A stretch of DNA of 64,000 nucleotides from NCBI GenBank assembly GCA_964036315.1, contig OZ038498.1, positions 13,345,350 through 13,409,349 of the forward strand. The letters are read 5' to 3'. Position numbers and translations under genes: made by a program. The stretch is from Acanthosepion esculentum (taxonomy: Eukaryota > Mollusca > Cephalopoda > Sepiida > Sepiidae). This document shows, piece after piece, positions 48,617 through 61,878 of this stretch. Numbering within the stretch: the stretch's first letter is position 1; each line of letters starts with the position of its first letter. The notes under the pieces are model-generated. The model saw only the letters and a program-made list of their open reading frames with translations, was not told the origin of the DNA and made no database searches.

Positions 48617-48782
48617 TGTTATGAATAATCAAGAGTGGTCTCCCCTTGTTTTGTTACTCTCCTCTTTGAAAGAGCTACTTCTGTTTACTGGGACTATAAA
48701 AGCACACTATATGCGAACCTTGTATTTTCATTTCAATAAAGCTTTCTTAAAGCCTACACCTGTGTACTTTTGTTATTACATT
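48617..48782 (+). mobile_element. Candidate solo LTR, about 166 bp
   Basis: Starts TGTTATGAAT and ends GTTATTACA, contains a TATA-like actataaaag (about 48693) and an AATAAA signal (about 48737) in the right order and spacing. Flanks read ctagc before and ttagc after, a possible 5-bp target duplication with one change. Confidence 0.5.
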
Positions 48783-49799
48783 AGCTTCCAAGCACCCCCA
48801 CCACTAACTAATTTATTCAGTTAAATTTTGGAAAATCTATTCCTTCCATCTAATTTGTTGTTGGTTTATAAGCAATGTAAGATTTGGCCTTTGGGTTTAT
48901 TTTCAAGGTTTATGTGAGGAACAATTTGTATCTTTATTAATAAAAACCCAATTCCCTATTCTTTCTTTCATGCATGATAGTTGATTATAGATTATTGATT
49001 ACCAAATATTTCACTAAAGAGACTCATATACATTGTATATTTTTAAAAGTTTTGGGGTCACATGCACAGAGTAGACAGAAACGTGAAGGAATTGATGTGC
49101 AATCATCGACTTGAAGGCTGAGGTAGTTTTGGATTTCCCAGCAACACAAGGAATTAGTTTTCAAGCCCATGTAAGAGTCAACATTTTGAATGTAGATTTT
49201 CAAGGTAGGTTGTTACCATTTTGGAGCTCTGTGCTACACACTCTTCCAACCCTAATTACTTGCTATTTCGAGTCGTGCTGGATGATGCAGAGCAAAAAAT
49301 CTCTGTTATCATCATTATGTCTTTCTCGTTCTATTTTTTTGTAATTCACCAAGGACAATTATTAAAAGAGAGAGATAAGGAAGTGAAATGTTTTCACTTA
49401 TTTGCATGAAAACCTAGATTGATGGATCAGATTTATAGACATATTGAATCGTTATGGATGAATATTTAACTGCTTTGTTACAATCAGTAAAAAAAAAAAA
49501 AAAAATCAGTAAAAAGGGCATAAAAATAAAAACATATAAATAAAAAATAAAAATAAAAACATATAAAAAAAAAAGTAACCAAAACAAAATCCCTGGTCTG
49601 CAAAAAGAAAAATAAAGTACCTCATTGATTATAATAAGTACCTTAATGACTGGGTAGAGTGAAAAAATGATTAAAAGACAGTAAAGGACTATATTCTGGC
49701 TCATAGGTCATGTAGTTGGGGCTATATATAATTTCTTTTCAGATTGTAATTAAGCTTAAAAACAAATGTTTTAATATAAAGTACATTGTCTTCCAATCC
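48783..49799. other. Intron DNA, nothing firmly recognised
   Basis: 49080-49300 is richer in GC and gives a 77-residue open frame on the + strand, but I do not recognise it. A-rich tracts at 49485-49580. Confidence 0.45.

Positions 49800-49800
<1 letters not shown>

Positions 49801-49869
<69 letters not shown>
49801..49869. repeat. (AC)n microsatellite
   Basis: About 34 copies; a second CA tract lies at 50247-50303, flanking the LINE end between them. Confidence 0.97.
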
Positions 49870-49871
<2 letters not shown>

Positions 49872-49974
49872 GCAGTCACTTTCTCACAGACATGCTCTGT
49901 CTTTTCTATAAGTACTTTCATGGTAACTGCTCTGATGAGCTATTTTCACTGGTTCCCAAACAGCATGAATTTAA

Positions 49975-50228
49975 GCGTGTTACTAGGTTGGCATCTCAGT
50001 CCCACCCTTTCACTGTCAAAACAGTTAAATGTAGCCATCTCTTCTACTCCCATAGCTTCATGTCTCATACTTCCCATCTGTGGAACTCCCTTCCTCTTAG
50101 TTGTTTCCTTGACAGTTATAGTCTTCAAATATTCAAATGCAATGTCAACCTGTCTTTACTCTTACTCTCACTCTCTGTAACCCCTTGCGTGCTAGTGCCA
50201 CTCCCACCTTGTCTGGGGCGAAATGTCT
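49975..50228 (+). mobile_element. Non-LTR retrotransposon 3' end (family A)
   Basis: Reads VTRLASQSHPFTVKTV then SHTSHLWNSLPLSCFLDSYS, LQIFKCNVNLSLL, the C-terminal LINE signature, followed by a 3' region matching 110-180 on the minus strand. Open reading frame is intact over this stretch. Confidence 0.75.
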
Positions 50229-50242
50229 AAAAGAAAGAAAAA

Positions 50243-50284
<42 letters not shown>

Positions 50285-50303
50285 CACACACACACACACA
50301 CAC

Positions 50304-51300
50304 ATGTGATTTGTCTGAAAATAAAAACAAAGGAAAATGTGATGAAAATTTGAAAAAATGGTAATTAAGAAAATAACTTTAAAGTACAACAATATCACTG
50401 AAGATAAAATTACAAAAAATAAGCTAAAGAAAATTGAACATTTGATGAAAATTACAATACGAAAACCAGGAAGATAAGGAAGGAAAACAGAAATGAAAGT
50501 AAAAGGTAAAGAAAATATGTGTGAGAAAGGGAAAAGAAAAAAGAGATATGAAGAGGAATAAATGATATGATGGCCTAAACAAAAAATTAAAAACTGTTCT
50601 TGTCAAATAAGAAAAATTCATATATTTCATGTTTACATATGACCAGAAAATTTCAATATGGCTAATATCTTAGCATTTTCTTTAAAATTTCTGAATATTT
50701 AATTCAAGAATTATTTTATCTATATTCAGCCAGATTAAAATCTACATTTTTAATAATGAAAGAAAATAATTATTTGGAAATAAATTTTATTTTTATCTTC
50801 ATAGAAATTGTAACTGAAGACTAACAAGAGAAAACAAAACCAAAAAAATAAAAGAAATGAATTATTATAAAAACAGACCAATGGTTAACAAGCTGGTCAA
50901 TAAGACTGATGTTCACTGAATGCTTAAAACTTCTATCCTTATGTCAGACAAAGCAAAATAAATATCTACACTTGTATGTGTGGCTTCAGTGGTTTATGCT
51001 TTTGGAAATTTTATGTGAATATTGTACAAAAAATGGTTATTTTGAAAAAGCTTCAACTTCTTTCCCAAAGATTCTGACTGAGGGCTCGAGCGTGCTGGCC
51101 TTGCTCAAATTGCTGATCATACTAGTTAACACGCTCTTTCCCAGAAACTGTAACTAAGGTCTGTTCAGCATAATTGCAGTATAAACTACAGGTGGGCTGT
51201 GTGGGTGTTTAATAAGCACAAATGCACCTGAGCAAGTGTCTGCAATAGGGATTGACTGGCCACCCTAGTAGATCGGTATCCTTGAATACAAGCAGCCAGC
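50304..51300. other. Intron DNA, nothing recognised
   Basis: AT-rich; no exon or repeat family identified. Confidence 0.5.
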
Positions 51301-51302
51301 TA

Positions 51303-51304
<2 letters not shown>

Positions 51305-51355
<51 letters not shown>
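51305..51355. repeat. (TA)n microsatellite
   Basis: About 24 copies. Confidence 0.95.
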
Positions 51356-51358
<3 letters not shown>

Positions 51359-51379
51359 GCTGTCTGCGTGCAATCTGTG

Positions 51380-51868
51380 GAGTTAACCTTCAAGATAGGA
51401 CATCTAACATAGACCTGTTTAACAGGTGTAATATTGGAGGAATCGAGACTTTTCCCATACAATCTCAGTTACGATAGACTGGTCATATTTTGAGAAAGTC
51501 TGATGACAGGACACCCAAGATCCTAATGTACAGCCAGTTAGATCATGGCTAAAGGAATGTAGGATGCCCATGGCTAAGATACAAAGACAAGCTGAAAAGA
51601 CTTGTCAGCTGTCAATATACCACATAACACCCTTGGGCGCTTAGCCTTGGAGCAGGTAGAATGGAGATCAACGTGTTTTAGTGGACTCAGCAGTTTTCAA
51701 TCTGCTTGTCTGAATCATCTTCAAGAAGTGAGAGCAAGATATAAAAGGTCAGCCAATCTGACAGTGATCTCATCTCACAATCCTCACTCTTGCTCCATAT
51801 GTGGCCTCCTTTGTAAATCACTAGCGGGTCTCAAGTGCCACTTAAGATTATTGCACAAAATTTCATAA
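51380..51868 (+). mobile_element. Non-LTR retrotransposon, reverse transcriptase C-terminal end with zinc finger
   Basis: In shifting frames: LQDRTSNIDLFNRCNIGGIE, LRWTGHILRKSDDRTPKIL, GCPWLRYKDKLKRL, WRSTCFSGL, then CSICGLLCKSLAGLKCHLRL-LH, a C2H2-type finger (C-x2-C-x12-H-x4-H). These are LINE post-catalytic blocks. The copy is 5'-truncated. Confidence 0.82.
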
Positions 51869-52810
51869 CTGAATCAATTAAGCTGTCAGATCCTCATACA
51901 TCAAAACCGACGGGAGAGTCCATTATAGTCCATTATTATATATATATATATATATATATATACCAATCTCAGGATATTTAACATTTATCTTGTCTGACCA
52001 TTCTTGATTTTTTCTTGATTTTTCAAAAATATGCAAAAATCTTTAATGAATATCAATCTTTTATTTATGGTGGAAAAAATATTTTTAGAGAAAGCAAAGT
52101 TTTATTTAATTTTGCTTAGCCTGGCATGAAGCCAATGGAGCATCTGGAGATAGACTTCAATACATTAGTGAAATGGGATAAACTTGCAAACCATCAAATT
52201 ACACTAGGCAGTCTATGTAAAAAAAAAACATTATTATGACTACATTTAAGACAGAATAGGTATTGGAATGAAAGGATTTTGGTAGAGATGAATAAAGATT
52301 TAAAGTTCAGTTTTGAGTAATACAAATTTTTTGATTCCAGATTAGTTGATTCAAAGATGTAAAAGAGATGACACAGATAAATGTGTTCATTGAAAAAGAA
52401 AAAAGTAAAATAACTGACATGAAGAAAACCTGAAAAAAGAAAAATTCATTAATATTATTTTTTATTTCTTTTTAAATTTTTTTTTTACACATATTAAAAA
52501 TTTCTTTTTCTGTTTGAAAAATCACAAAAGAACAGATGTTTGAAGGTTTGGGGAACATTTGGCAGCAATCCAAAAGTCTATCTATTTGTCAAGGGAATTA
52601 AAAGGATAAAATATAAACATGGGAAACATTCTTCATTCTATAAAAATGATTTCCCAAAAACACACAACTTCACCTTCCCACCAAACCGAAACAAAAAACA
52701 AAACAAGATGAGGATGATAGAAACAATGCAAAGCTCTAATTGTGTCAAATGATAATTTGCATATTTTTGCATATCTTCTTATTTTATACAAGATACCACT
52801 ATCTTACAGA
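51869..52810. other. Intron DNA with a short (TA)n
   Basis: ta run at 51937-51962 and a MITE-like scrap at 51910-51930; otherwise nothing recognised. Confidence 0.5.
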
Positions 52811-52812
52811 AT

Positions 52813-52881
<69 letters not shown>

Positions 52882-53200
52882 AATATATATATATATAAAT
52901 ACACATATAAATATATATATATACACATATAAATATATATATATACACATATAAATATATATATATACATATAAATATATATATATATATACACATATAA
53001 ATATATATATATATATATACACATATAAATATATATATATATATACACATATAAATATATATATATATATATACACATATAAATATATATATATATATAT
53101 ACACATGTAAATATATATATATATACACATATAAATATATATATATATACACATATAAATATATATATATATACACATATAAATATATATATATATACAC

Positions 53201-53245
<45 letters not shown>

Positions 53246-53310
53246 AATATATATATATATACACATATAAATATATACACATATAAATATATATATATAT
53301 ACACATATAA

Positions 53311-53390
<80 letters not shown>
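52811..53390. repeat. Tandem array of (AC)n, then acacatataaat(at)n units
   Basis: About 19 repeats of acacatataaatatatatat with variable TA length; the last runs into the palindrome at 53391. Reading frames here encode only I, Y, C, M and V. Confidence 0.92.
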
Positions 53391-53392
<2 letters not shown>

Positions 53393-53523
53393 CTATAACT
53401 GTGAACCTAAAGAGCCAGGCAAACCTACCTAGGTTTCACCTACGTGGATCGTCAGGGTCCCTGACGATCCACGTAGGTGAAACCTAGGTAGGTTTGCCTG
53501 GCTCTTTAGGTTCACAGTTATAG

Positions 53524-53525
<2 letters not shown>
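53391..53525. repeat. Perfect palindrome, 67-bp arms, 1-nt centre
   Basis: Centre is t53458 in gtcaggg-t-ccctgac. Arms include ctaaagagccaggcaaacct and its complement. The symmetry continues through flanking TA tracts to cacatataaat on the left and atttatatgtg on the right, the right TA tract being about 4 bp shorter. A third, single copy of part of the arm lies at 53600-53630 (aggtttgcctggctctttag). Confidence 0.95.
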
Positions 53526-53575
<50 letters not shown>

Positions 53576-53850
53576 GTGTATATATATATATATATATGTA
53601 GGTTTGCCTGGCTCTTTAGGTTCATAGTTAGATTTGCTTTACTTAGTGTATTGAGCACTTAATTACTTCTGCTTTATTCGTGTTGGAGGTTTTTTTTCTT
53701 TGGACTCTGAACGATTATTTTCGCCTCAATTACATGTTCTTAGTTCTTTCTTTTTTTATCCCTTATTTTTCCTTGGGCATTGGTTTGTTCATTTACAAGA
53801 CAAAACACCTAAGGTTTTTCCAGATGAGTATAACTACTTATATTACTTAT

Positions 53851-53855
<5 letters not shown>

Positions 53856-53902
<47 letters not shown>
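53856..53902. repeat. (TA)n microsatellite
   Basis: About 23 copies. Confidence 0.95.
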
Positions 53903-53907
<5 letters not shown>

Positions 53908-54030
53908 AGGTAATAAATCTGTTGATATATAATCCAAGTGGAACCTAGTAATATAAAATATTAAAATTGATCCGCAAAAAGAGCTCAATGTATTTATTAT
54001 AACAGAGCATATATAACAGAGCATATATAA

Positions 54031-54109
54031 CATAACAAAGAAATCCAAAATTACCTCATGAGTTGAAATAGTCTGTACTCATAAGCTAATTTTGAATTTC
54101 TTCGTTATG

Positions 54110-54148
<39 letters not shown>

Positions 54149-54436
54149 AGATGTTACATGCAAACAAGTAATCATGACAAAGATGCATTCGCATTGAAAC
54201 AAAAATGCATCTTTGTTGTTAGTACTTGTTTGTCCATATGTAACATCTTTATAATAAATAACTATTGCTCTACTCTTGGTATTGAGCCCTAAATTAACGT
54301 TATGAACATTTGAATTTATATTCTTTTCATTCTCATTACATTTGAGTATATATATATATATATATATATATATACTCAAATGTTCATAACGTTAATTTAG
54401 GGCTCAATACCAAGAGTAGAGCAATAGTTATTTATT
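54031..54436. repeat. Three consecutive palindromes separated by (TA)n
   Basis: 54031-54109: arms cataacaaagaaatccaaaa versus inverse of cataacgaagaaattcaaaa. 54143-54253: arms ttataaagatgttacat and caaagatgcat. 54253-54436: arms of about 60 bp (attgctctactcttggtatt, aacgttatgaacatttga), nearly identical, around a TA-filled loop. Confidence 0.9.
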
Positions 54437-54940
54437 ATATAAATATATATATATATATATGTGTAGTTGAAGCCATAAAGTTGTGTACAAAATATTTGGA
54501 TTTCTGCATTGAGTGGTCCATGGAGATTCTTATGCCACTGAACCAAATTAACGAGCCATCTGTTTTGGCATTAATGACCAAGAGTAATTGATATGCAGGC
54601 AAAATAACCAACTAATCAATCAATCTTATAGAAAGCTTTAGACACTTTTCTTGGTGAATAGCTAAGATCTTTTATTAGTAAGTCCTTCGAGATTCACTGG
54701 CTTAAAAAAAAGGTTTTGATGACACTAAACTATAAATCTTCTCAGTATTAAGTTGAGAAACAAGAAGACTTTATCAATGACATTAAGAGGAGAGTTACAT
54801 AAAAAAGTAAAAAATGTGACATTTAATTTTTAAATACACTTTTATTCTTAACTATGGGGCTTGCAAATATAACCTTTTTAAAAAGAAGATATAATGTCAT
54901 AAAAGTGATCTTATTACTTTTGCTTATTTACACCTGAAGA
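54437..54940. other. Intron DNA, nothing recognised
   Basis: No repeat or exon found. Confidence 0.5.
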
Positions 54941-55240
54941 GGCACAGTGTAGTAATGGATAGCGGCTCAGATTGAGGAATCGGAGAGCCGAGTTCGAATT
55001 CCAGTTGAATCCATTACATTCACTTACGTGCTAATACCCTTGGGAAAGGTATGAATCCTCTTCTTCTCCCCCCAGCTATGGGTAAATAGCAGAACAGACC
55101 GGTTTCTATAGCCTTGGATGGCAACTGGTCTACTGCAGAAAGAAATGGCAACCTACAGCAAGAAAAAAAAATCTGCCTCATCAGTCATGTATCAAAACAT
55201 ACATGATCGCTTAAGCATGTATCATGCATGGCACATGACT
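54941..55240 (+). mobile_element. tRNA-derived SINE, copy 5
   Basis: ggcacagtgtagtaatggat head, box B gagttcgaattcc, body as in the other copies; the ctga tail is lost. Confidence 0.85.
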
Positions 55241-55350
55241 CATTTACGACCACAACAATGAGGCCTTCAATAAGGATTGAACTCGCAAACATAAGTGAAT
55301 TAGCAAGCAAGACTAGCTTGTTAATCATTGCACAATGGCAAGCATTCTTC
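55241..55350 (-). mobile_element. Second tRNA-like repeat, opposite strand
   Basis: Minus strand: gccattgtgcaatgattaac (box-A-like) and gcgagttcaatcc (box B), 30-40 nt apart. A different SINE head from the one it abuts. Confidence 0.55.
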
Positions 55351-56400
55351 ATCTATTTCTTCATTTTGTTCTACAATGGTCAAAAGAAATTATGAAAAAT
55401 ATTTCATCGTAGAATCTGTAAACAGTAATCCCAGTTTATTAGATTCAAACAATTTATGCTAAAACAATTGAGGTCTTAAAGAAGTGAAGGTTAGAGAAAA
55501 ATCTTTCACTTCTTTCAACATTATAATCATGTTTATTGTTACTGCTACTGCTTATTACGACACGATTCTGCTATGGGAGTTGAATGAAGAAAGACAATGA
55601 AGTTGAAAACAAAATACACAAACCAAAATACTCTCTTGCTAACTAATATCTACTCTATTTACAGACATGCTTTAAAAATTATATTAAAAAGCTTCTAATA
55701 TTTGGGAATTATTTGTAGAAGGGTCAAATCTCAGGCAAAAATCAGGTTCTGTTTGTTTTTGCAAATAAAAATTTCCCTGATTCTTTAAAGGAAATAATAG
55801 AACATGAACGAGATAGATTTTCTCTTGTAATGATTTTAAGTTTAAGTAAACTACAACTCATGAGAAGTTAATTTGCTTGACATCATATGCATTAAATTCT
55901 TTTGCTATTAACTGGCAACCAAAAGTATCCAAACATAATGATATCATTTGTATGGATGCACGAACAGACACACACACACACACTCTCCATTATTGTGTCT
56001 TATTGTAGAACATTACAAGAGAAGCATTCAAGAACATTTTGTTAAATTAAGCAGACAAATTTGGTAAAATATCATTCCATACAATAAATAAAATGGTAAA
56101 AGGACTGAAATTGAACCAAATTTGGTCAAGTGAGAATTCAATGGATAAGTATTATTGACAACTGATTGGGAATTTTGAAGCCAAATTCAAAATGCATGGG
56201 AACTGCAATTTTATAGAAATAAAACAATGTAAAAAAAATGAATGACATTTAAACTCTACACTCATTTCTTTTTGTTTCAGAAATTGATAATATTTATGAT
56301 GAGAATAAGAGAACCATAAGCAATTCTAAAACAGGGTTATTTGATATTAGCTTTTATATAAATAAAGGCAAATAATATATATAGTATATATATAATATAT
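55351..56400. other. Intron DNA, nothing recognised
   Basis: Only a short CA run near 55970-55982. Confidence 0.5.
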
Positions 56401-56404
56401 ATGT

Positions 56405-56407
<3 letters not shown>

Positions 56408-56462
<55 letters not shown>
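56408..56462. repeat. (TA)n microsatellite
   Basis: About 25 copies, abutting the mariner element. Confidence 0.95.
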
Positions 56463-56465
<3 letters not shown>

Positions 56466-57351
56466 CGAAGGTCATTCAATAAATAAGTTCAATTTTTCGG
56501 TATAAGGACTTCTAATACAGATAGAAGCTTACTCTTATTTTTTTTGTTTTACTTCTTTTTCACATGGATTTAATTTCTTTTGCAGATTAAAAATAAACTT
56601 TGAGAGTTTTGGCGATTAACAAAGATGGCCGACCAAGAAGCATGCTCCAGGATTGAACAGCGGTCAGTTATCAAGTTTTTGGTTGCTGAAGGGTGCAAAC
56701 CAGTTGAAATTCATAGGAGAATGTCAACTGTGTATGATGCCACATGTTTCAGCCAAAAAAATGTCTACAAGTGGGCTAAATTGTTTAAAGAAGGACGGAG
56801 CAGTGTTGAGGTTGAAGACAGGCCTGGGAGGCCTACAGAAGTGAGGTCTTCAGAGGTGACCGAATCAGTCAATGACCTCATTCAGTCTGACAGAAGGGTG
56901 ACAGTGGATGACATTGCAAGGACTTTGAGCTTATCTGTTGGGACAGCACACAAAATTGTCCATGATGACCGTGGCTACTCATGACAACGCAAGGCCTCAC
57001 ACAGCAGCCCAAACGGTGCAGACCATCAATGAGCTGGGCTGGGAACTGCTACCTCATCCCACTTACAGCCCAGACCTTGCCCCTTCAGACTTTCACCTGT
57101 TTGGTCCGTTGAAAGCGTTCACGAGAGGCACGAAGTTTAAAAGTGACGATGAAGTCAAAAGTGTTGTGAGCTACTGGCTGAGACATCAGTCCAAAGATTT
57201 TTACGCTGAGGGAATACGGAAGCTTGTGCACAGATGGGAAAGTGTGTGACAGTGCTGGGAGACTACGTTGAAAATTTAAAAAAAGTAAGCTTCTATCTGT
57301 ATTAGAAGTCCTGAAACCGAAAAATTCACCTTATTTATTGAATGACCCTCG
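56466..57351 (+). mobile_element. mariner transposon, internally deleted, TA-flanked
   Basis: TIRs of about 68 bp: cgaaggtcattcaataaata on the left against the inverse of cgagggtcattcaataaata on the right, with TA on each side. Total 886 bp against about 1.3 kb for intact mariners. The missing part is the centre of the transposase gene. Confidence 0.93.
56625..57249 (+). pseudogene. mariner transposase, central deletion
   Basis: The first frame (56625-56984, 119 codons) starts MADQEACSRIEQRSVIKFLV and holds the complete paired N-terminal HTH DNA-binding region, including the GRPTEVRSSE linker and VDDIARTLSLSVGTAHKIV. It then hits a stop at the deletion join. In another frame the C-terminal part resumes at HDNARPHTAAQTV (second catalytic Asp), SPDLAPSDFHLFGPLKAF (third Asp) and KDFYAEGIRKLVHRWESV. 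The TGDE(T/S)W block with the first catalytic Asp is gone, so no active enzyme can be made. Confidence 0.93.
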
Positions 57352-57763
57352 TATATAAATAAAGGCAAATAATATATTATTATCCAAAGCTAATAAAATA
57401 TATATTCTTTTGATTATAACTCTTTGCGAAATAGTTCCATTTCATAAGACAAAGTTTATTTTGGAATTAGCAGAGAGAGAAGGATCAACAATAACACTCA
57501 AAAAAAGATGAGCAAAATTTAGAAAAACTTTCTGATTATAAAAGCTATTAAATAAACAAAACTTGTTCTAAACATAATCGTTGATCCTTTTTTTTAAATG
57601 AGTGTAGAGTCTTTATATACACTTCATATGATATATGGTTATTTGTTATGAAATAAGGATTTTTAACTTATTATTGGAACATTCACTCAAATAAAAACAA
57701 TCATTCTAAGTCTAAAAAGCACCAATGAGGGTCTGAGGAATTTTTCTCTCTGGTAATCTGTAC
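57352..57763. other. Intron DNA, nothing recognised
   Basis: No repeat or exon found. Confidence 0.5.
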
Positions 57764-57826
57764 CTGGTTTAGGTAGGGGTTCTGGAGCTGAGCGGGGTTC
57801 AGCTTCCGTTGCCAAAACATTTCCAT
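57764..57826 (-). CDS. PDZ-LIM gene exon 2: 21-codon proline-rich linker cassette
   Basis: A 63-nt exon between TATTATTTCTCCAG and donor CCAG/GTACAG. Translated in the phase set by the previous exon it reads (D)GNVLATEAEPRSAPEPLPKP(G), a flexible Pro/Glu/Ala-rich linker with no recognisable domain. It begins with two bases completing a codon and ends with one base, so it is a symmetric phase 1-1 cassette that can be skipped without shifting frame. The call rests on splice sites, phase fit and protein-like composition rather than homology. Confidence 0.72.
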
Positions 57827-59394
57827 CTGGAGAAATAATAGTCACAGATATTCACTTTAGACGTCACAATGTAACAGAAACACTTTTCCAAGTTGTTGAT
57901 GCTTCTTTAATTGATAAAAGAAACATGAAGTAACAAAATTAAACAAACAACAAAATGATTGAAGCTATTTCTTAGAAAATTTCAGTAAATCTTAATCAAG
58001 ATATGGTTCCTATTACAAATGCATTGTACTTTGTTGTAATAATATTATTTCTATAATATAGAAACGTGTTTTTAGTATATGTATGGTTGTAAACCTTTCT
58101 TGATATTTTAAATGTTTGTGTTTCATGTGTAACTCACCTAAGTTTACTGAATCAGCTGTTTTGGATAGATTAAATTTCCTTTTTCTGAAAACAAATTATT
58201 TCAATAAATCCCTATCTCTATAAAATCCTGAAAAACAAGATTTTGATATTATAATTAAATGTAATGAAGTAGTATACCTTACAAATGAAAGCACAAAACT
58301 GAATGTATCATATGTAACATGAGATTTTATTTTCCTCTGTACTTAGTTACTGCAGTTTGTGTGTGTGTGTGTGTGTATGTGTGTGGCCCCTAGAGCCCTC
58401 ATCTGAACATGGGCTCTACATTCTCATCTTGATGTCTCAGAGACTCTTTCTTCATCAGCTGGGTGTTTGTATATCTGTCGATGTCATGTTTTTGTTAATA
58501 CCTGACTATCACTTGCTCCTATGTTGAGGCAGCCAGTGACACTGTCAAGCACAGATTTTCACTTGGTGTCCAGGAAGGTACCTGTCAGGCCAAAATGTCA
58601 ATGCACCTGGCTTTTATGATATCACACTGAGTGTAAAATATAGTTTTGCATTATCTGAGCTGAGTCACATGCTACATAAGTTATTACAAATAAACTTTGT
58701 ATATTACTGAATTTTAGTTAGAATCAAGTAATTATCAAGAATATTGATACCCTATCAGCAAACTGTTCATGATTAATTTCATCTTTTGTCAGTTATATTT
58801 TTCTGGTGAACAATCATTTCTTTTTTGCTAAAAATAATGTTATTCATTCAAACTATCTGAGAAATTTGGGTAACAAGCAGAATTAAACTCTGTTCAATCA
58901 GGTTGAAATTTCCCAGGGGCTCAGCCAGACTGAAATGCAATTAATTCTAAATTTAAAACCTAAACAGACAATGAATTTAGTTTGTATTGTGTGGAAAAAT
59001 AATTTGTTTATCTTTCATTTTTTGTGAAGATTTCAAATAGACATTGAGAAAACTTAATATCAAGATAACAGTTGAGAATTCAATCATGCAAACTATCTAA
59101 ATGTTACTGTACAGCTGTTAATATAAGAACTTAAAATGCTGTAATAGAATTCAGAATTTTATCCAAGGCCTAGCTGAATTTAGATATCGTTGATGAAAGA
59201 ATCCACTTACAGGAAACCTAGAACAGTCTTGTATGTTGCATTTTAATGAAAATAAAATAAAATTATTATTATTATTGTATCAAATCTTGCTTTTTGATGA
59301 CAAAAGTGACACCATGGCATAAAATCACAAACAGAAGAACAAAAAAACTTAAAATCCCAAATAATTTTAACAGTAAATCTTTTAGCTACATTTA

Positions 59395-59413
<19 letters not shown>
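57827..59413. other. Intron DNA, nothing recognised
   Basis: Includes a short (TG)n at about 58357-58384 and a GC-richer stretch 58385-58620 that I could not place in a family. Confidence 0.45.
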
Positions 59414-60540
<1,127 letters not shown>

Positions 60541-60758
60541 TAAATTACCTGATCTAAGAAGCTTAAATGGACAACTGAAAAAAAGATACTCTATAATTCA
60601 CACATGTCAACATATATAAACTTATAATACAATTACAATAGTCTGTCTATGTTAGTTGTGTATTTCCCTTGAGTGTTTAATTTTAAAGTAGGTAACCAGG
60701 TTTTTGCATTTAGAAAATCTACTTTTCACATCCAGACTTATGTTAGTCTCCCCAAAAC
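60541..60758. other. Intron DNA, nothing recognised
   Basis: No features. Confidence 0.5.
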
Positions 60759-60919
60759 ACTTGTACAAAGATATATATATATGCATTTATATTAAAATTG
60801 CTAAACTGAAGCAAAAGTTTCATTGAACAAATTGCAAAATAATCAGAGAACAATGATTATTTGTAATCAAAAAGCAAATTATGCAAATTTTTTTTAAACT
60901 GATTCTCTTCTAGTTTTCT

Positions 60920-61460
60920 TTGGAGAACCAAACATTCATTTCTCTCCCTCTTTGCCATCACCATTTTTTATTTTTTCACACCTGTCTTTTATCATCTCTT
61001 TCTCTCATTATCCTTTCGATTCTTGCTTTCTTTTTTGCTTCTTCTTCCTTTTGTTCTCACTTTATTTTCCCCTTTCTATCCATCTTCTCTCCTATTCACT
61101 CTTCATTCTTCCTCTCTCTTTTTTTCTTTCTCTCTTCTTCATTGTCTTTCTTATTTTTCTGCTTTTACTCCTTGTATGTTTTTACCTATTCCCCCTCTCT
61201 ATCAATTCCCTCTTTTTCTTTTTATTCATCTATATTTTGTGTCTATTCTCTTCTCTTTTTTCTTCTTAGTATTTTTTGCTTTCTGTCTTTCTTTTCTCTG
61301 TATTTGTGCTTTCTCATGTTCTCTTTTTATTTCCTCCTCCTCCTCTATTCTTCCTCTCTCTCTCTTCATTCTGTTGTTCCATATTTTCCCACACTTTATT
61401 CTTTCTATCCCTCTTTCTTTCTCATCTTTCTATTCTTCTTTATTTCTTTAGTCTTCCTTT
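60920..61460. repeat. Polypyrimidine tract, about 540 bp
   Basis: The + strand is nearly all C and T with scattered A; it yields F/S/L-rich open frames in several frames, all artefacts. On the sense strand of the host gene it is polypurine. Confidence 0.85.
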
Positions 61461-61878
61461 TCTTCTCATCACTTCTAAGGTATTGTCAGTCGTTTACTAA
61501 AATCCTGCATAAAGACAGACCTTCAGTTTTATAAAAAGCAAATTGCAGAAAAACAATTTCAATGAAGTTGTATTTGGATAGATAAACTAAAATGGAAGGA
61601 ACTGTAGAAATCTCTAGTTGTTCAGTAAAAAAAAAAAAAATTGAGATGGTGGTGTATTTATTGCCTCTAAAAAGCAAAGATTTTCCAAAAACAGAATGAA
61701 GCTAATTACGTAATTTTTCTTGATGAATGTCATCTGTTTTTCCAGAAATTACTTTTCAATATTTTGAAATTGCTTCATTTAGAATTTCACACGTCAAACA
61801 TTTACTTATGAGCAATTTAATTAAATTGTTCAATGAAACTTTTGCTTCAGTTTAGCATTTTTAGTATAAATGCATATA

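Noticed and set aside
49111..49409. 77-codon + strand frame in a GC-richer patch
   Set aside because: Not recognised, wrong strand for the host gene, no splice signals; may be part of an unplaced repeat.
51010..51290. Possible extension of the 51.4 kb LINE to the left
   Set aside because: GC-richer but no reverse-transcriptase block could be read in any frame.
52779..53338. Overlapping 160-185-codon frames of I, Y, C, V
   Set aside because: Translation of TA/CA repeats; three frames open on the same strand.
60920..61534. 204-codon frame rich in S, F and L with membrane-like look
   Set aside because: Comes from a polypyrimidine tract; several frames give the same kind of peptide.
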